From assembly GCA_946807835.1 (NCBI GenBank), contig OX327683.1, forward strand, positions 6,639,001-6,703,000: DNA of 64,000 nucleotides. Reading direction: 5' to 3'. Positions 40,116 through 51,548 of this stretch are shown one piece after another (the first letter of the stretch is position 1; each line of letters begins with the position of its first letter). A program made the translations under genes and the position numbers. This DNA comes from Ailanthus altissimus. Taxonomy: Eukaryota > Streptophyta > Magnoliopsida > Sapindales > Simaroubaceae. Below the pieces are notes generated by a model, which did no database searches, was not told the origin of the DNA, and worked only from the letters and a program-made list of their open reading frames with translations.

Positions 40116-40633
40116 ATATTCTCAAGCAATTACTCGAGTATTTGGCGCGCGACAAGACCACCAAGGGGGTGTCTTAGTCCATTTTTGGTTAAATGGGCTA
40201 GAGCTTCTAGAAAGCCCATGAAGTTGGGTTGAGGCCACATTAATGTGGTAGGTGGGAGAATAATCTAAAAAAGGCATATTCCTTTGGATATACTTTTGGT
40301 AGTTGGCATCTTTTGGAATATTCCTTAACATATTCTCCTCTTTAGATTTGGACCCTTGGATTAGAGTTAATCCTAGCCGTCCATTGTATATAGCTTTAGC
40401 TATAAATAGGTGGAGTTCTCATTTGAGAATCCATCCTCCAAATTGTAGAAATACTCTTAACTTGTAAGTGTATAGCTTTGTAATCTCTCTTTAGTAATAA
40501 AATACGAGAGCATTCTCTCGAACACTTGGTGTGCTTCTTCTTCATCTCTTTCTTTGGTTATTGGGGTCTTGTAGGCTGCTTAGCACTAGCAAGTGTCTAA
40601 AGTCGCACGGTTTCGAGAAATCGGGTCGTGACA
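40103..40633 (+). repeat. 3' LTR of the chromovirus derivative
   Basis: 531 bp, gap-free against the 5' LTR with 11 substitutions, ten of them transitions. It supplies the stop codon of the fusion frame: CCCTAA here against CCCCAA in the 5' LTR. Confidence 0.93.
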
Positions 40634-40808
40634 CTAAACACCATTTAGGCATCTGATCACATATATCAGCATATATACTAAAAAAACCCATTATAAAAAC
40701 AACGTTAATATTCCTTAACTATATCACAAGCTTCTGTTAGCTCTATTCAGATGAGTTTAATTTTTAATTTGAATGTTATCATCGGTTGTAGAAAAAGTAT
40801 AAACGGAT

Positions 40809-41590
40809 GGATCAATGGGAGCACACGATTCATGATGCCAGCCAATGGGTCAATGGGTTTGCTGCTGAAATTCCGAGACAGTTGAAACTTGAAATTAAAT
40901 ATATTATGAGTTGAGTTGAGTTGATTGTTGAAGGTGCGGTTCCATATGTTAGTGCTCTTCACATGATCAACTTACTTACCACCGGGCCTGCAAACGTATA
41001 ATATTTCTTTATTTTCTTGCTGAAACCACTGTTAATTTACACTAACAGAAAATTCTCTGCTGTGGTGACTCTTATCATTCTCTTCATTACTTTTACATTA
41101 TTATACATTATATTAAATTATATATATAATGACTTCTGTACAATTACAACACATTCCCTTGTAATGTTACAATACACTAAAAAAAGATCATATTTTTTTT
41201 CAAAATTTATATAAATAATTTTTTAATTTAAGAGTAGACATTACTTTTTTTTAGTATAAATCTTTAAATATGCTACAATGAATCATGATTTAGAGAGGGC
41301 TTGATAGACTTCTGAGCAATGAAGTTAGAACTTTAAAAAGAAAAAAATTGTGATAAGTTATTTTCAAGTTGATTAAATTCTTAGCTTTCCAATTGAATTT
41401 AATAAATTGAAGGGTCAAATCTTAGCTGAATATAACTGAATGGTAAATATGACTGAATAATTGAATTTAAATAAGCCATTTATTTTTCTACTTAATATAA
41501 GTATCAAATTATTTGTTTTTAATTAAAAAAATAACTAAAACTAATATTTTTACATATGTACTCTTATAAACTTTAATGTTAAATTAATAA
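40809..41590. repeat. Repeat copy 1 of a duplicated non-coding segment
   Basis: Homologous, in the same orientation, to about 45939-47262. Shared phrases: TGCTGCTGAAATTCCGAGAC, AGGTGCGGTTCCATATGTT, CACTGTTAATTTACACTAAC and TTTAGAGAGGGCTTGATAGA. This copy is the shorter one. The copia fragment at 41606 begins right after it. I see no transposon protein in it. A minus-strand frame reading FQLSRNFSSKPI is not conserved as an open frame in copy 2. Confidence 0.85.
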
Positions 41591-41605
41591 TGATGGAGAA
41601 GTAGA

Positions 41606-43022
41606 TGTTGGTTGGTAATAATAAAAATTTTATTTATAAAAATAAATGCAGCGAAAGTCAGATCGTCTTGTTTATAATTATATGTATAGGGATAAAAGAT
41701 TACCTCAATTTTTTATTATGACAGATCTTGAATTAACTGGCTGCATTCTTCTTTATTATCCTCAATCTTCAAACTTAACGCATGTGGGCACATGGATCTT
41801 TCTTAATCTCTAAAACTACTAATACCTAAATATGAGATAATAGTATTAATTAAATTCTTTTCTCACGTAAGAATACGTAAAAGAATTTTTCTCTCTATGG
41901 TTGTTGTAGTTTATTACTCCATACCTCTCATATATATGGAGATCTCCCTTGGGTATTTAGAATTTGATTAGGATTAGAAAATTAGAGTTTGATTAGGATT
42001 TGAACTAGTAGAGGGACTGTAAGACCCATGAGCTTCCTAACTCCAACTTAAAAGGCCTAATCCTTATTATCTCATAATACACCAATTCTTCTAAGTTAAC
42101 CCCAGACTATTCCACTAAAAGTCAAATGCTATACTCTAGTAACTCATGTTATAAAGTAAAAGTCCATTTAATTAAAATTCTTTTTAATTAAATTGGGCTT
42201 GGTCTTTAAATCAATAACAACCACTTAATTGACCCTTTAATTGATGTACACAATTAAAGTTAGGCATAAAAAAATATATTGCCTCTTTAATTACTTATTT
42301 ACCCTTAAGTCACTGAATGCTCTAATGATCACTTTTAATATGTTCATATTTGTAAATAAATTTACAAATAAATATTATTATTCAATAAATAATTTATTGA
42401 ATAAACTGTGGTCACAGATTTCAATGATTAAGTACTGCAAATATCTTAGGTAAACATTAACTATTAGATTTCATCTAATAAATATATGTTCCTACGACCC
42501 ATGAAATTATATTTCCAAGTTATCAAGGTTTTGACCGTTTATATGGATCTCACTCCGTGATAACTCAAAAGATACAACGCATGAATGTAAGTTCATTACC
42601 TGCTCAGGATTAAGATCAATCAAGGTTATTCAAACTTTTGTGAATTAAGATTTACAACATTTAGTTAACCAGATCAAAATTTACAATAGTCCCGTTCAAT
42701 ATAACATATACACTAGTTTTTCTACTCGAAGTCTCTACTTCGATGATCAAGATAAATCATCCACTATAAGAAGCAGAAAAACTACAACCTTACATAATGA
42801 AATGCCATTTTCATTAATAGTTGTGAACTAGATTTAATTTATAAAGAATTTGTGATCTATACCTTTTGTATTAGCATTATATGGCTAATACATAGATCAC
42901 ATACTTTATAAATATGAGCTCATCAATATATGCACAATTATATATATGAATAAACTTTATTAATTTAATAAAATGTTATTACACATACTTTAAGGGTATA
43001 AAATAACATAAAATATCTAACA
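41606..43022 (-). repeat. Long LTR (about 1417 bp) of the Angela-like fragment
   Basis: In plus-strand reading it runs from TGTTGGTTGG to ATCTAACA. On the minus strand a purine tract (CAAGTGGGAGAT, about 43023-43034) precedes it, marking it as the 3' LTR. It has an AT-rich interior with no gene. Confidence 0.8.
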
Positions 43023-43953
43023 ATCTCCCACTTGCCCTAAAGCATATCGGGCATTTGTCGAACTCTCATATCATATATATGAGTTTCAAAACACTTTGCT
43101 GGCAATGATTTGGTGAATAGATCTATTAGATTTTTTGCTGATGCAATCTTAGATACCATGACCTAACCATTTTGCATAAAACTCCCTTACCAAACATTAT
43201 TTTCTCTTAATGTGTTTTCTTCTCTTGTGGTATTCGGTTTCTTAGACTATGCTACTGCCCTGCTATTATCTTAATAAAGAACAATAGGCATCTAAGTACT
43301 AAGTACCATCTTAAGCTCCATAAGGAACTTTCGGAGCTATATAGCCTATTTGTAGTTTCATATGCAGCTACATATTTAGCTTTCATAGTGGAGTCTGTAA
43401 TACATGATTGCTTTACACTCCTCCAACTTATAGCCCTACCATTTAAAGTAAACACATATCCTGAAGTAAATCTCCGAGCATCCTTATCTATTTAAAAATC
43501 TGAATCTATATACTCAATAGGTATAGATTCTCACTGGAATATACAAGCATATAATCTTCTCCGAAGGTACTTAAATATAGGCTTTACTGCATTCCAGTGT
43601 TCTAATCCTAGATTAGATTGATATCCAATGATCATTCAAACTACATAACAAATATCTGATCTAGTACATAGCATTACATACATGACACTTCCCACTGCTA
43701 ATGCATAAGGAATACTTCTCATGCAATCTATCTCTTCAGTTGTCTTAGAAAATTGATACTTAGATAGATCAATTCCATATCTAAAGGGAAATAATCCCTT
43801 TTAGAATTATGCATGAAAAATTTGATCAGAATTTTATTAATATACTTAGTTTGGGATAAGCCTAACATCTTTAATTTGAGATCCCTTAATACTTTTAATC
43901 CTAATGATGTTACTGGCTTCTTCTAAATCATTCATATCAAAATAGTTAGATAA

Positions 43954-44424
43954 TCATATTTTACCTGATGATAACGCTCCTACATCATTCTTAATGAGTA
44001 GTATATCATCTAAATACAGGTCTAGAAAAATCACTAACCGCCCATCTATCTTCTTGTAAACATAAGGTTCATCAGGATTTTGATCAAAACCAAATAATTT
44101 GATTGTCTGATCAAATTTGATATTCCACGATCTAGAGACTTGTTTAAACCTATAGATAGATTTTTGCAGTTTACAAACCATATGCTTTTGACATTTAACT
44201 ATAAAATCATATGACTGTATCATATAGATACTTTCTTCAAGATTGCCATTAAGAATGGCAACATTGACATCCATTTGTAAAATCGCATAATCAAGATTTG
44301 CTACAATAAATAAGAGAATTCTAATAGACTTTAACATGGCTACCGGCGAAAATGTCTCATCATAATTGATACCCTCTTTTTGAGTGTACCATTTAGCAAC
44401 AAGCCTAACTTTAAAGGTTTTCAC
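43954..44424 (-). pseudogene. Copia reverse transcriptase fragment
   Basis: An open stretch of 156 codons covers most of the RT domain of the Angela-like element, including the primer-grip-like LQMDV and a YLDD in place of YVDD. It is closed by stops on either side and so non-functional. The separate frame at 44572-44838 covers the Pro/Glu-rich integrase-RT linker. Confidence 0.8.
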
Positions 44425-45660
44425 CTTTCATCTACCCCTCTCTTTCTCTTGTATACCCATTTACACAGTATGCGTTTTATCCCTTCAGGTTTCTCTACAA
44501 GTTCTCAGACTTTATTGAAATACATGGAATCCATTTTTGATTTCATAGCTTCATGCCAATAGCCTGCATCTTTAGCAACCATCATCATAGCTAGTGGGAT
44601 CTAGTTCATGTTCATTAGAGACTGCCTGAAATAACTCTCCAATTAACATGTATCTAATTTGACATCTAATAATCCTCCCACTATGACGAAGTACTGGTGG
44701 TTGTTGTTCTGCAATTGGCTCTGGTTGGTTATTATGATCTGGATTGGGAATTAACTCATTGACTCTATCAAGCATAATATTAGTGTTTCCAGATAATTCT
44801 TCAAGAATTATCTTACTCCTAGGCTTGAAGTCTTTCATATAGTCATCTTCAAGAAAGATTGCATTAGTGCTAACTAATACTTTCTTATCTTGAGAACTAT
44901 AGAAAATATTTCCTCTTGTTCCTTTAGGATTTCAACTTGTCTGTCTTCCCTTTTAGCACATGAGTTAGACAACCTCATATATGTATGTGACGTAAACTTG
45001 GTTTACGTCCTATCCATATTTTCAGAGGTGTTTTAAGGGCTAATTTAGATGGAATTAAGTTAAGAAGATATATGGCTGTTTCTAAGGCATAACCCCAAAA
45101 TGAGATGGGTAAAGTTGAATAACTCATCATTGACCTCACCATTTTAAGAAGAGTTCTATTTCTCCTTTCTGCTACACCATTTTGCTAGGATGATCTTGGT
45201 GCAATCAATTGACATAATATCCCATTGTCTAACAAATAGGTCATGAACTCATTATAGAGGTATTCACCACCTCGATCAGATCGAAGTGCCTTTTTGTATT
45301 TTCTTAATTACCTTTCCACTTCTACCTGAAACTCTTTGAATTTATCAAACGCCTTAGACTTGTGGCGCATTAGGTACACATAACTGAATCTATAATGATC
45401 ATCAATGAAAGTGATGAAATATTTATAACCTCCCCTAGCTTGTATGCTCATGGGCTCATATACGTCAGAGTGCACTAATTTTACGTTTAAATGATTTTAT
45501 TATCTTTAGTATTAAAGGGTCTTCTGATCATTTTACCTTCTATACAGAATTCGCAGACTGATAATGGTTCAATATCTAATGAACTCAAAGGTCTATCTTT
45601 GAACAATTTTTGAATCCTATTTAAACTAATATAATCAAGACGTAAATGTTATAGATACGT

Positions 45661-45938
45661 TTAATCAGTGAAAATCACTTTAATCCTCTTATAATGATTA
45701 AATTTATTATTCAATTCTGTATCATACAATAAGTTAATTTTAAAATATATATAATTAAATTATTAACTAATATACCAAAACATATGTATGATTTATTTAT
45801 TTTTATCACCATAATTTAATTAAATTAATAAAATATATAAAATTATTTAAATAACTGACTAAAATTAAATTACATTTAAATTCTAATACTAACAAACAGC
45901 CGTCTAATTGAGTGAGTGCCCAAATGCTAAAGCAATTT
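45661..45938. other. AT-rich gap between copia fragment and repeat copy 2
   Basis: No coding signal; it may include the broken end of the copia fragment. Confidence 0.35.
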
Positions 45939-47262
45939 GGATCCAACGGGAGCACAAGATTCATGATGCCAGCCAATGGCCAATAGGTTTGCTGCTGAAA
46001 TTCCGAGACAGTTGAAACTAGAAATTAAATATATTATGAGATCGTTGAAGGTGCGGTTCCATATGTTCACATGATCAACTTACTTGCCACTGGGCTTGCT
46101 TACATATAATAATATTTCTTTATTTTCTGCCTAAAACCACTGTTAATTTACACTAACAGAAAATTCTCTGCTGTGGTCACCCTCATTCTCTTCACTAATT
46201 TTACATTACTATATTATATTACATATATGTATATAAGAACAGAATTTATACTACCATTTTATTTTATACATCTTACACAATATAAGAACGTTAAAATTAA
46301 TACATATTCAATAGTCATATATATAGAAACAGGATTTATTTATATTTTATTACACAACATCTTATATAATTTTTCATTAAATATATATTAATTTAATAAT
46401 TTAAGAATTATATAAAATATTATGACTTATAATTACAACACATTCTCTTATAATGTTACAATATACTTAAAGAAAGATTATATTGTTTTCACTTTTTTTT
46501 AAATCTCACAAATTATAAGTTATATTTCAATTTCTTTAAATTAAAAGAAATTAAATTATAATTATACATTCAGAAGCTAATTAAAAGAACTTTAGACATA
46601 TAAGTTTTTTTAAAAATTACAACAGAAGGTTTAGTCCGTTATGAGGTTATTATGACTATAGTATAAATTAAAATGACTTATTTACTAATTAGTACAACTC
46701 TTTTAATATCAATTTTTATTTTTCTAAATATTACAACATAAAAAAATTAGAAAAGAATAAAAACCTATTTTGCATTAAATGAAAAATTTTCTTTTGTTAA
46801 AAAAATTATTAGATACTCGTTACTCAGTGGTCTCATTTATCCGAAGTTCAGCCTTTTAAAAATTTATATAAATAATTTTTTATTTTTTAATTTAAGAGTA
46901 GACATTCATATTTTATATAAATAACCATGATTTAGAGAGGGCTTGATAGACTTTGAGCAGTGAAATTAGAACTTTAAAAAGAAAAAATTGTGTTAAGTTA
47001 TTTTCATGTTGATTAAATTCTTGGCTTTCCAATTGAATTTAATAAATTGAAGGGTCAAAGCTTAGCTATCACTTATAGATAGCGTTTTTTTTTCTCAAAT
47101 ACTAAATAGAGTTGAATATAATTAAACGATTGGATTTAAATAATTTGATTATTTTTTTATTTAAACTTTGAATATAATTTTTTTTTAATTAAAAAAATTA
47201 AAAACTAAAACTATTACATTTGTATCCTTATAAACTTCAATGTTAAATTAGTAATAAAAACT
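45939..47262. repeat. Repeat copy 2 of the duplicated non-coding segment
   Basis: Same order and orientation as 40809-41590, but with two extra blocks absent from copy 1 (about 46235-46420 and 46480-46850). Outside these the two copies remain readily alignable. Confidence 0.82.
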
Positions 47263-47384
47263 AGAAATATTTAAATAAAATACTATTTTGCCATACAAAT
47301 TAAAATTAAAATAGAATAAATTTAAGTATTTCATTGTAATTTTTTATAACAAATGATTTAAAATAGTGTAAGATAACTTTGATA

Positions 47385-49932
47385 GTTCTAATTAAAGATG
47401 GTAAATGGGTTGTGTCGTCTATTGGCGGCACAACCCAACATGATATAGTAGCGTGATGTGTTCCAGCACGGCAAGCTATAGTATTGTGCGAGGTGGGCTG
47501 TGATCTGCAGGCCAGCATATCGTGCTGGCACAAGTCTGTTATAGGCGCTATGCCAGGCACGACATTTTTTTAAAATTAATGTTGTTTAGATATTATAATA
47601 TTTTTTTAATATTTATAATTATTTTTTCTTATATATATTTTAATTGCAATAATAAATATTGTAATAGCAACTAAATTTAATAATTATAATAACAATTAGG
47701 ATTATATTGGATTGAAAATTTGAATCTTAATATCAAATTTGAATCCATTATGACAAAATATACAAAAATATTGTTATTGTATACTCAACATAAAAGAGTA
47801 GTTGATTTCAATAAAATTTTTTTAATTCAAAAGTAATAGAAATACAAGAACTAGAACCAACATTTCTTTTACCTTTTAACAAAATAGTCCAAGCAGCCCG
47901 ATCATAAACAGACTGCTCATTTATTTCTTCTATAGCTAAAGTTGATTCAAATTTAATTTCATAAAAAATAAATTTGTGATAAAATCATAAATTTGATTAA
48001 AATCATAATAAGGTTTAGAGTTTAAATTTTTTGAGATCCCAAAGATTAAAATTTTTACACTAGACCAATTGATTCTGAATCCATTATAGCTGCACAAATA
48101 AATAACATAGAAATTTTTCTCCAATAATTTTAAAATTTAATCTCCATAACAATGCAAACACAAAAAATAGGGTTATCTCTATATTTAAGAAAATATATAA
48201 GTAATGTTATATATATGAGTCAAGGTAATAGAAGATAATATACACTTGAACATACTAGTGTGACATCATTAAATATTTCTAAAAAATTTATATAATAAAA
48301 TGTAATTTTTCAATCATCATTACTTAGGATAGATTCTTTCATTTTATTATTATAATAATATGTTATATAATTACTAAAACCCACACAATATTTCACTATC
48401 ATATATGTAGCATTTTAACGAATTTTTACGTCAAGTTTGAATCTTTTATTATCTATTTCATAATTATTTACCACGACTTTAAATTCTTTATCGTCTAACA
48501 GTTGATGAAGTAATATATTTTATTACTTCTCTAATTTTTTTCAATCTGAGAATTAATTATATTCAAACTATCTTGAATAATTAAATTATTAATATGGCAA
48601 AAATATCTCAAATGAAAAAAAATAATTTATACCACATGCAAGTATTAATTGAATTGAAAACAAATCTATAACAACAGTATTTACACTTGCATTATCAAAA
48701 GTAAAAGTAATAAGTTTGTCAATAATTTAAAATTTTCAAAAAATATTCATTAAATAATTAAAAATAACATTAGTTGTGTATGGATGTTCTAATTCACAAA
48801 AAGTAATAATTCATTTTTACAAAAATCAATCATTATCAATATAATGCAATATAACATAAATATATCCTAAATCATTAGCACTCGTCCAACAATAAGAAGT
48901 AACAATAAACACTTTTTTAAATTGTAAAATTTTAACAATTAATATTTTTTATTTTGAAGATATGTAATAAAAAAATATTTTTAATAGTATTTCTTAGAAC
49001 ACGATTTTAATTAGGTTGAATGTACCTTTGCATAAATTTATCTAATCTTTTGTCTTCAGTGAATGAGAGAGGTTGTTCACTAACTACAACATTTCTAGTT
49101 AATCCAATACACATGTATTGCTGACTATATCTGAATCCAAAAATATTTTCTCTAAGAGCACTTTAGGCAAGTTTAATTTGAGTTGCCTCTTTTCGATCAT
49201 AATTCTGCTAGCATGCCTTGACATGTTAATTTAAATACTAAGTGTCGTAAGCCGTTTTGGCATCTAAAGTTTTACCACAAAACTTATAGATAGATTTTTC
49301 TTTAATTTCTTTTTAAAAAACTGCATCTATACAATTCTCTAGCATGAAATAAATTCAAACATCTTATGTTCGACCTCTTTTTAATTTTCTAATATTTTTA
49401 ATATTTTCAGTTGTAGAAACATATTGACTACTAGAAGTTTGTAATGATATCGTTGAAATTTCTTCAAATTCATTTGAAGCATTCAGATTAAAACTTACCA
49501 TTGTATGAATAATAAAAATGTGAGTGTGTTGAGATTTTGTAATTGGATAAATGAAAATTAAAAAATAAAAAATAATTAACTAATAGAAGTTTGTAATGAT
49601 ATAATTGAATTTTCTTCAAATTCATTTGAAACATTAAGATTAAAACTTACCATGAATAATAAAAATGTGGGTTTGTTGAGAATTTATAATTGGATAAATG
49701 AAAATTGAAAGATAAAGAAATAATTTGAAAGATTATAATTTTCAAAAAGAGTTGAAATAATTTAGGAGAGATTTGAGTTGAGTTAAAAGAAAATTAAGAG
49801 ATTTGTGATTTATAAGAAATGGTTTTGCTGCAGGCCTGTAGCACAAGCGGCTACAGGCTACATGCCGCCTGTTTATTTTAATTTATTTTTAAAAATTAAA
49901 ACAAGCCCATAGCTACCACCTCTAGTTCTAAT
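47385..49932 (-). mobile_element. hAT-superfamily element, degenerate, with 8-bp target duplication
   Basis: The 8-bp direct repeat GTTCTAAT at 47385-47392 and 49925-49932 flanks a 2532-bp element (47393-49924). Its ends are imperfect inverted repeats: TAAAGATGGTAAATGGG left, and TAGAGGTGGTAGCTATGGG as the reverse complement of the right. Eight-bp duplications are the hAT hallmark. Subterminal GC-rich stretches (47410-47570 and 49830-49870) contrast with an AT-rich interior. On the minus strand near 49220-49290 a decayed BED-type zinc finger is visible (FCGKTLDAKTAYDT..HVKAC), typical of hAT transposase N-termini; the rest of the transposase is unreadable. A small MITE-like fold-back lies within it (about 48195-48420). 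Confidence 0.85.
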
Positions 49933-50108
49933 TTAACCAAAATAAAAAAATAATTATATTAAAAAACATATCAAAAACATTAATATGAAATTCACAAAAA
50001 TAATAAAAGTGCACAATTAAATAATATTAAATTATATTCTTCAAACAACTTATTTATAATTTTACCCACAAAAAAAAATACGCATGTAATAGACACAAAA
50101 GAAAGAAG
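49933..50108. other. Short AT-rich spacer
   Basis: Between the hAT element and the next terminal-repeat-like sequence; no gene. Confidence 0.4.
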
Positions 50109-50700
50109 AAAAGTTTTTGTAAATAGCCAACTTTTTTGGGGCCATTTTTTAATTTAACCTACTATGAGATTTTCTAACTTTTGTAGCCAAATATTAATAA
50201 ATTGATAAAAATACTCTTATTTTATATATAAGACTCACCATTCTAAATTCTAAATTTAATAATATTTATTTAAAAAACACATATACACACACTAAGAAAT
50301 AGAATTGAATCTTTCAACAATAATATATCATACTTTTGCAATAACGATGAGATTATTATGTCTTTCTTTCTATTGTAATTTATTTTTATTTTATTTTTTA
50401 TTAATTTAAAATATATTAATTTTATATATATAATATTTATTTAGTATGTATAAATATAATTTCTAAAACAATATGTAAAATAGATTAAATCAATTAGTTA
50501 TTGCGTATAAAAATAAAAACTAATCATGCCATAAGTTAGCTCAATGGGCCTATCGTGCCATTTGCCTCTTATCGCACTAGGAAAATAGGCACAATCACCT
50601 GGCGCGATAAGTCTCCTATCGTGCTGGCAAATTGGCACTTTATGCCTATCGTGAAAAATTACCGATTTAATATTTTTGTATTTTTTAATTTTTTTTATAT
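50109..50700 (+). repeat. Transposon-like repeat X with one recognisable end
   Basis: The left end (about 50109-50165, including GGGGCCATTTTTTAATTTAACC) matches, as an inverted copy, the right end of the related repeat at 59600-60390. The body (50270-50650: AT-rich, then GC-richer with CTATCGTGCCATTTGCC) matches 59640-60000 in the same orientation. This looks like two partial copies of one DNA-transposon family. No transposase and no clear target duplication. Confidence 0.5.
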
Positions 50701-51548
50701 AAATACATTGAAGGATGAGCCAATTGTATTTGTTTTTTAGAAAGTGTGAGAATTACAGTAATAGTCAAGAGAGATATTTTAGGCAACAAAGCATCGGTAC
50801 GATGGTTCTTAAGAATGTGAATTATAAATAACTTTGTAACATTATTTTTTTTTTTGGTGGAATTGGTGTTAATTTTGATTAGTGTAGTGTCAATATAAGA
50901 ATTTCAGTGCCCATAATGGGAATGAATGATATACCGTTGGCAATCTAAAATAATCAAGATGCGCAATTTTTCTTGAGAATTAATAGAAGATATTGTTGAG
51001 GATTTAGTATACGTGAGTGCATGCATGTGCAATAGTGTTCATTGTATAAAATATATATCTTATACATATTTAAAGCAGTAGAATAATTAAAACAATACGA
51101 TAAATACAATAAATAATATATTAATCATATTAATATATTTGAAGGGTTAAAAAACCACCGAAACGTGTAACGTTTTATATGTATATCCTGAGAATCCGTC
51201 TGGAGGCTAACCCATTGGCAGTTCTAGTCACCAATTCGGTGGGCTTGACAAACTAGAGCAACAGATCTAAATTCAACACTAGGTTCAACTCTTAAACCCT
51301 TTGAATTTATTTTTCTCTTAATCAATAAAATAAATTCTTGTATTGTTATAATTAATAACCAACAAAATTAAGCAAAAGAATTTATCTCAATACTTAAAAT
51401 TAACTCAAATTTTGAATCAAATTCATCATTGCTCAAAATGTGGTCATCCTATATTAGAAACCAACACTTTCCTTTTTGTTTCAAAGGTCACAACACAAAA
51501 TAAAGATGAAGCAAAATCTCAATTTCTTCCTACAATTTTCATACATAT
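50701..51548. other. AT-rich stretch without genes
   Basis: No coding frame or repeat family recognised, apart from a slightly GC-richer patch at 51160-51300. It ends in CATAT, the left target duplication of the solo LTR. Confidence 0.4.

Larger units (their letters stand above)
37044..40633 (+). mobile_element. Internally deleted Ty3/gypsy chromovirus with intact fusion frame
   Basis: Two equal-length LTRs (531 bp) with TG...CA ends and extended TGTCACG/CGTGACA inverted tips bound an internal region of about 2.5 kb. An initiator-Met primer site and a purine tract are present, and CTAA repeats on both sides. The LTRs align without gaps and differ at 11 positions (about 2 percent), so the insertion is recent. 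Full chromoviruses of this type are about twice as long. Here the internal region keeps gag, protease and the first part of RT, then jumps to the integrase C-terminus and chromodomain. RT core, RNase H and integrase core are missing, so it must rely on enzymes from relatives, yet its reading frame is unbroken. It lies about 1 kb upstream of the PAO gene. Confidence 0.92.
41606..45660 (-). mobile_element. Truncated Angela-like Ty1/copia fragment (minus strand)
   Basis: A long LTR (41606-43022) is followed on the minus strand (reading from high to low coordinates) by integrase, RT and RNase H remnants. Integrase zinc region and core: HLRLDYI..CEFC (about 45600) and VHSDVYEP (about 45470). RT: VRLVAKWYTQ (about 44400), LQMDVNVAILNGNL (about 44270) and YLDDILLIKND (about 44000; catalytic YVDD altered to YLDD). 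RNase H: SWRSVKQSC (about 43420). The RT reading SIYRFKQVSRSWNI and LTR length over 1.2 kb fit the Angela lineage. Protease, gag and the 5' LTR are missing on the right. Several stops are present. It sits between the two copies of the flanking repeat. Confidence 0.82.

Noticed and set aside
40747..40962. Minus-strand 71-codon frame with FQLSRNFSSKPI, resembling a mitochondrial targeting peptide
   Set aside because: The corresponding part of repeat copy 2 (45939 on) does not keep the frame, and no splice partner or downstream exon was found.
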